This document shows, piece by piece, positions 5,091 to 6,032 of a DNA stretch of 6,032 bases. This DNA comes from Candidatus Thorarchaeota archaeon MP8T_1. Its GTDB lineage: Archaea > Asgardarchaeota > Thorarchaeia > Thorarchaeales > Thorarchaeaceae. Under the pieces are notes generated by a model that saw nothing but the letters and a program-made list of their open reading frames with translations, made no database searches and had not been told where the DNA came from. The first letter of the stretch is position 1. Each line of letters begins with the position of its first letter. Location: NCBI GenBank assembly GCA_002825465.1, contig PJER01000123.1:1-6032 (forward strand). The letters run 5' to 3'. The position numbers and the translations under genes were made by a program.

Positions 5091-6032
5091 GCTTCTCCAG
5101 CTTCTTCCTGTATCGTTAGGAGAATCCTATCTGTCGCACTCGTGGCTTTCTGGATTGTCTTCAGATAGTCTTGCCGGGACTTCTCAAAAGCTACACGACT
5201 GATCCTTTGCTTCTTCTTTCTGAGGAGTAGCTGACGGAGTCCTGCCTTCGCCCCTTCGATTCTTTCATCCTGAAGCTCGAGTTGGGCAATTAGGTCTCTG
5301 TACTTAGGACCATGACGTGCAAGCTCCTCTTTCACCGAGGGAAGCTTTGAGTCAATTTGCTCGATCTGCTTCTTCAGATCACCTTCACGCATCATGTATT
5401 CTCGCTTCTTGACCTTACCTCTTCGCCTGGATGCATCAAGTTTTTCCAAGTCGATATTAAGAGAGGTCTTCCGTGAGTAAAGATTGGCAAATTCTGAAAG
5501 TAGCTCAGGAGGTGCTCCTACTTGTTTGAGTCTGGAAGCCTCATCATAGTCTTCCTCATCTATGTGTGCTCCAAGTACTTCTTCAGGCAGTTCCACCTTT
5601 CTGTATAATACATAGATAGCGGCGATGACTCCAACTATCAGCGAAAAGAGAACTGGTCTCGCTGCAGCTCCGAGAGTGGCTTGGTAGACAACAGAGAGTG
5701 TTGAAGGATTTCTCTGTGTCTGATTATGGAAGACATATTGATATGTTGTATCAAATACACCATAGCTCTTCATAAAGCCGTCAGTCGCATCAACGGCAGA
5801 TACCGATACTGGGAACACAATGTCAATATCATGGTTGAGGACCAAGACATCACCCAGCAAAGCCAGAGGCACTTCTAGCAAAACTCCACCAGGAGCTGCG
5901 CTCTGGTAGGCACTTGCCTGAACAACATAGGAAACTTTGAATGTGTATTTGAAAGTAGGCTCTAGCCCATTCCCAAATCTATCCGCTGCCAGATTGATTT
6001 GAAGAGATCGGGTTTCATTGAAATCACCAGAT
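5087..6032 (-). CDS. Single-pass membrane protein with long cytoplasmic coiled coil (5' end outside the window)
   Basis: I do not recognise a named family. The frame stays open to the window edge, so the start is missing; 314 residues are visible. Visible residues 1-120 are beta-rich and lie on the outer side if the topology is N-out, with two N-glycosylation-type sites (NET 5-7, NQT 103-105). One transmembrane helix runs about 126-143 (VLFSLIVGVIAAIYVLY), followed by basic residues, which supports an inside C-terminus. An acidic linker (about 147-166) leads to a highly charged helical, coiled-coil region (about 175-314). Within it the stretch around RRRGKVKKREY (202-212) recurs 70 residues later as KKKQRISRVAF (272-282), suggesting a duplicated helical module. 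A TTG at 5881 could be read as a start but lies inside the continuous domain. The likely role is a scaffold, receptor or cell-surface anchor, inferred from architecture only. Confidence 0.7.
   Translation of the reverse strand, partial: SGDFNETRSLQINLAADRFGNGLEPTFKYTFKVSYVVQASAYQSAAPGGVLLEVPLALLGDVLVLNHDIDIVFPVSVSAVDATDGFMKSYGVFDTTYQYVFHNQTQRNPSTLSVVYQATLGAAARPVLFSLIVGVIAAIYVLYRKVELPEEVLGAHIDEEDYDEASRLKQVGAPPELLSEFANLYSRKTSLNIDLEKLDASRRRGKVKKREYMMREGDLKKQIEQIDSKLPSVKEELARHGPKYRDLIAQLELQDERIEGAKAGLRQLLLRKKKQRISRVAFEKSRQDYLKTIQKATSATDRILLTIQEEAGEA

Noticed and set aside
5879..5881. TTG at 5881 as the true start of the membrane protein.
   Set aside because: The frame continues open without a stop to 6032, and the upstream residues (for example FKYTFKVSYVVQAS) look like a continuation of the same beta-rich domain, so the gene is simply cut by the window edge.

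Overview
This window is most likely chromosomal DNA from an archaeon. The evidence is a Trm112-type zinc protein, an archaeal-style HD-domain protein (COG3294-like), a small archaeal LpdD-like protein and split GcvPA/GcvPB subunits. There are also strong archaeal-type Shine-Dalgarno sequences and a tRNA-Gln with an A1-U72 first pair and a G10-U25 pair. An Asgard lineage (for example Thorarchaeota-like) fits my impression of the protein style and moderate GC content, but I cannot prove it from the sequence alone.

Layout, left to right. Positions 79-3469 on the minus strand hold a three-gene unit, read from right to left. First comes gcvPA (glycine decarboxylase subunit 1). Next is gcvPB (subunit 2, with the PLP lysine), which overlaps gcvPA by one base in a TAATG junction. 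Last, after 34 bases, is a 128-residue LpdD-like protein. GcvPA and GcvPB together form the P-protein of the glycine cleavage system. The T, H and L proteins are not in the window. The role of the LpdD-like protein beside them is open.

Positions 3470-3615 form a divergent control region with a 9-bp inverted repeat and a weak TATA-like tract. On the plus strand follow a Trm112-like zinc-finger protein (3616-3927) and, four bases after its stop codon, a complete tRNA-Gln(UUG) with an encoded CCA end (3932-4007). This is a tight pairing of a methyltransferase-activator gene with a tRNA gene.

Positions 4008-4111 are a short convergent spacer with no gene. On the minus strand, 4112-4969 encodes a cytosolic HD-domain phosphohydrolase-like protein. 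Upstream of it, a perfect 11-bp hairpin overlaps the stop codon of the last gene and is followed by a T-rich tract. That last gene (5087 to beyond 6032, minus) is cut by the window edge. It encodes a membrane protein with an outer beta-rich part, one transmembrane helix and a long cytoplasmic charged coiled coil that contains a duplicated motif.

I see no mobile element, CRISPR array or clear defence system. The items most worth a second look are the LpdD-like gene in the gcvP operon, the Trm112/tRNA-Gln junction and the coiled-coil membrane protein.
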